A stretch of DNA of 22,030 nt from Saksenaea vasiformis B4078. Lineage: Eukaryota; Mucoromycota; Mucoromycetes; Mucorales; Saksenaeaceae. This document shows, piece by piece, positions 20,001 through 22,030 of this stretch. The notes below the pieces were generated by a model that saw only the letters and a list, made by a program, of their open reading frames with translations, did not search any database and was not told the origin of the DNA. The position numbers and the translations under genes were made by a program. Location: NCBI GenBank assembly GCA_000697055.1, contig JNDT01001267.1:1-22030 (forward strand). Reading direction: 5' to 3'. Within the stretch, counting starts at the first letter, position 1, and each line of letters opens with the position of its first letter.

Positions 20001-20441
20001 TTATTCAAGCAGCATAAAAAGTAATTCCTGGTTAGTAAATGGAATAATGTTTGGATGCCATTTTACTTACTCCCGAAGGGTATTGCCATACATTAATGGC
20101 ATCCTGCCACCGCACCTGGCTTGGTGGGGGCAATTGTTTTTGTAAGATGGCTTCCATGGAGCGGTTAGGTTCGGGTTTGACGGCGTGCAGAGGACTTGAA
20201 GCGATAGAACATCTGGCGAACTATTCCGGAAAATGAGTGATACTGAGTGTGTGACAAAATTTACTTACTTGAGTGAAGGGCGAAAAGCACCAACACAGCC
20301 AAGACAGTTCGGGACAGAGGTCATGAAGCCTAAACGGCAGACAAAAAGATCCTGAATAATCCTATATATATATAATGGATTGACAACCTTACCGGGGATG
20401 TTAAAGACGAACAGAGCCAAAGAAAAAAATGATTCATGCAT
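20001..20441 (-). CDS. Tentative small four-exon gene, unknown product
   Basis: Exons on the minus strand at 20441-20393, 20351-20269, 20220-20071 and 20027-20001 join through GTAAG donors and CAG/TAG acceptors (introns of 41, 48 and 43 nt) into a closed 102-codon frame plus TAA. The stop overlaps an AATAAA. The first half is hydrophobic (FFSLALFVFNIP at 5-16), like a signal anchor, and has several Cys and Trp. The third exon is convincingly protein-like (HAVKPEPNRSMEAILQKQL, QVRWQDAINVWQYPSG) and uses C-ending codons. Exons 1-2 are also open in a second frame from the ATG at 20437 (MNHFFLWLC..., MTSVPNCLGC), which joins exon 3 through the acceptor seven bases further in (CAG at 20215-20213), so the N-terminus is uncertain. 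No family is recognised. Confidence 0.4.
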
Positions 20442-20451
20442 GCCTTTAAAT

Positions 20452-20750
20452 ATGGATCATTTTGGATGAACGTGTTTTTATCTCGAAACATTTTTACTGC
20501 TTCCTTTATGATATTAGGAACCATCACTGAAGCATCTCAATGCAAAAGCGATGTTCTTGCTTCAATGGAACATTTTTCTTATCTCGAGACATTTTTACTC
20601 CTTCCGATGGGATGCTGGGAATTCATCACTGGAGTACCTCAATGCAAAAACGATTCCTTGTTTCAATGGACATTTTTCCTTATCTTGAGACATCTTTACT
20701 GCTTTCTGATGGGATAGCGAAAAGCCATCACTGAAGCACTTTAATGCAAG
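20452..20750. repeat. Three degenerate 101-bp tandem units
   Basis: Units start with ATGG at about 20452, 20565 and 20666. The core TCTCGAGACATTTTTACT-like segment begins at 20481, 20582 and 20683, exactly 101 bp apart, and each unit later carries ATCACTGRAG...AATGCAA. The first unit is longer at its left. Because 101 is not a multiple of three, the open frame across it is not a repeat protein. Confidence 0.85.
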
Positions 20751-21369
20751 AAGTCAGGTCATCCAGGTGCAAAGTATTCCTTCGATTAAAGTGAAATGAA
20801 CTGCTTTCCTGCGCAAAGGTTCGTCACTTCCCAACGCAAAATTATTCCAGATGAACGTATAAGGGTATCTAACTGACGCAAATGCTTGTTCAAAATCCAG
20901 TAATCTAACGCTAGTCCTTCTCCACTTCGCTTCGCTTGTTCCGTTGCAGCCGCACGCGGTTGGGGCAGAATCTGTACTATTCCATTAACATTTTCTTTCG
21001 TCTCATTATCCTATTGTGGCAAGAAATTTCCGAGAGAACGATGTGAACTAAGGGAGGAGTAGCAATTATTAGCAGCGTTAGAGCTAGTTAGTTTAACTGG
21101 CAGTTCATCGCTGATGACAAGTTTCGGCAATATCATTGTCACCATTTTCACCTGGAGCCACCCACATTTCCTCTAAGAATCGTGATTGTTATTTTCCCGT
21201 AAAGGACCCTAGAACGTTTCATTTTGCATTAACAAAGGGTCCCACTTTTACCGCTTAGGGACACTCATGTAACGCGTTTTCGGCGGCGGCTGGACAAGCA
21301 TCATACCCGAATTTGATCCAACCATGACCATGCTCAAATAAAAACCAAATCGTGGGTATCTTTGAAGCT
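20751..21369. other. Intergenic, no gene seen
   Basis: Degenerate sequence continues after the 101-bp array, with GCAAA-type echoes to about 20850. GGACACTCATGTAAC at 21259-21273 is an inverted match to the TGAGTGTCC motif of the array at 21370. No coding frame of interest. Confidence 0.45.
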
Positions 21370-21414
21370 AGTGTCCATAAGGTGAGTGCCTATGAGCTGA
21401 GTGTCCATGAATTA
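21370..21414. repeat. 3 x 15-bp tandem array (AGTGTCCATRAGNTG)
   Basis: Units at 21370-21384, 21385-21399 and 21400-21414 are AGTGTCCATAAGGTG, AGTGCCTATGAGCTG and AGTGTCCATGAATTA. Further copies of the core occur at 21577-21589 (TGAGTGTTCATAG) and inverted at 21259-21267. Confidence 0.8.
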
Positions 21415-21433
21415 AGCCCTCATTGAGGGCTTA
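21413..21433. repeat. 21-bp palindrome (10-bp arms, 1-nt centre)
   Basis: TAAGCCCTCA at 21413-21422 and TGAGGGCTTA at 21424-21433 are perfect reverse complements around a single T. It directly follows the 15-bp array and could be a dimeric protein-binding site; the 1-nt centre is too tight for a good hairpin loop. Confidence 0.8.
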
Positions 21434-21725
21434 TAGGTAGACATCATCCTGTTCATCTATCTAAGCCTAAACGGTCGATCCACGGAGAGTCAAACTCTCG
21501 TTGGTATTTGCATACGATCAGATTTCATTATAGAATCCTAAGCTATCTATCTAAAAATACTCTAAGTTATGTAACGTGAGTGTTCATAGCAATTCCCTGT
21601 CGTGATAAGCAAGATGTTTCTGGCTGTGCATTGGCGTGCTCAATTTGTATAGAAAGTCCGACGGATGTCCCAAAGCGGGCTCGCCTGCGGTGTCTGTGGT
21701 ATTGTGCGCCAATGAAAGTAGCCTG

Positions 21726-21819
21726 TTAATCTTCGGAAACTAACATAAACGAATGAGAACCTCTACTTAATCTTCGGATGTTAAAGACAGCAGATAAAAT
21801 CGCTCAGTTAATCTTCGGA
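21726..21819 (+). promoter_or_regulatory. Three identical 12-bp motifs phased at 41 bp
   Basis: TTAATCTTCGGA occurs at 21726-21737, 21767-21778 and 21808-21819. Both intervals are exactly 41 bp, while the 29-bp spacers are unrelated to one another. The last copy ends 50 bp before the ATG at 21870. Conserved short sites with fixed spacing (about four helical turns) suggest protein binding on one DNA face, either as an upstream regulatory array or as the subterminal repeats of a transposon. Confidence 0.65.
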
Positions 21820-21869
21820 CTTCTATAGAGACGGAGCTCCAAAAACAAGCTTGCTTCTTGCTGTCAGCT

Positions 21870-22030
21870 ATGAACACCCCGCAAGAGCAACACAACGACC
21901 ACATGCATCATGAAGAAGTATTCGCTTCCGTTGATGCCAACGTTTCAGAGGAGATTTTCGAAGAAGACGAGGTAGTAGCAAATCTTTTTGAGCTCTATTT
22001 TCAGCAATTGCAGCAAAAAATGAGTGGCGA
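21870..22030 (+). CDS. 5' end of an unknown acidic protein, cut by the window edge
   Basis: From the ATG at 21870 the frame is open for 53 codons to the end of the window. The product is hydrophilic and acidic, with His-rich (NDHMHHEEV) and Glu/Asp-rich (EEIFEEDEVV) stretches, then an amphipathic FELYFQQLQQKM helix. No signal peptide or known domain is visible. The 41-bp phased motif array sits just upstream, which supports a real start. A host gene or the first part of a transposon-encoded protein are both possible. Confidence 0.45.
   Translation, partial: MNTPQEQHNDHMHHEEVFASVDANVSEEIFEEDEVVANLFELYFQQLQQKMSG

Noticed and set aside
21485..21499. GAGAGT-CAA-ACTCTC hairpin
   Set aside because: A 6-bp stem with a 3-nt loop is expected by chance in a window this long.
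20396..21788. 13-mer GGATGTTAAAGAC shared at 20396-20408 and 21776-21788
   Set aside because: Single short match without extension on either side; likely coincidence.
1..22030. tRNA, rRNA or CRISPR structures
   Set aside because: No A/B-box pair with a foldable cloverleaf, no rRNA-like sequence and no regularly spaced direct repeats with unique spacers beyond the three-copy 41-bp motif, which is too short and few to be an array.

Overview
The window looks like nuclear DNA of a filamentous, early-diverging fungus, most probably Mucoromycota. The grounds are very short spliceosomal introns (41-103 nt, mostly 42-63, GTAAG-type donors and TAG/CAG acceptors), AT-rich intergenic DNA, eukaryotic TATA and AATAAA signals, a fungal acetyl-CoA synthetase and Erf2-like palmitoyltransferase, and decayed Tc1/mariner and MULE elements. 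The lineage is inferred; no marker gene was searched.

The left half (1-10440) is gene-poor and repeat-rich. It holds a 22-bp minisatellite (about 1846), a dead Tc1-like transposase (2160-3230), a dead MULE transposase N-terminal region (about 3422-4195), two related small secreted-peptide genes in head-to-head orientation (4521 to 4194 on minus, frameshifted; 5723-6001 on plus, intact), a 173-bp MITE with pogo-like termini (6243-6415), and then about 4 kb with no gene that I can recognise.

The right half (10440-20450) is compact. Reconstructed by hand with splice phases that close: acetyl-CoA synthetase (10560-12773, 5 exons, 660 aa); a mitochondrial FAM210/DUF1279 protein (13623-14151, 2 exons, 156 aa); a class I/II PLP aminotransferase (14529-16597, 12 exons, 487 aa); a convergent gene on minus for a Mediator-tail-like coiled-coil protein (17306-16603, 4 exons, at least 189 aa); an Erf2-type DHHC palmitoyltransferase on minus (19476-18094, 5 exons, 364 aa); and a tentative 102-aa gene on minus (20441-20001, 4 exons). 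These are unrelated housekeeping functions and show no pathway cluster.

The right edge (20452-22030) has three 101-bp tandem units, a 3 x 15-bp tandem array followed by a 21-bp palindrome, and three identical 12-bp motifs spaced exactly 41 bp apart just upstream of an ORF that runs off the window. The observations most worth a second look are the secreted-peptide pair and the 41-bp phased motif array.
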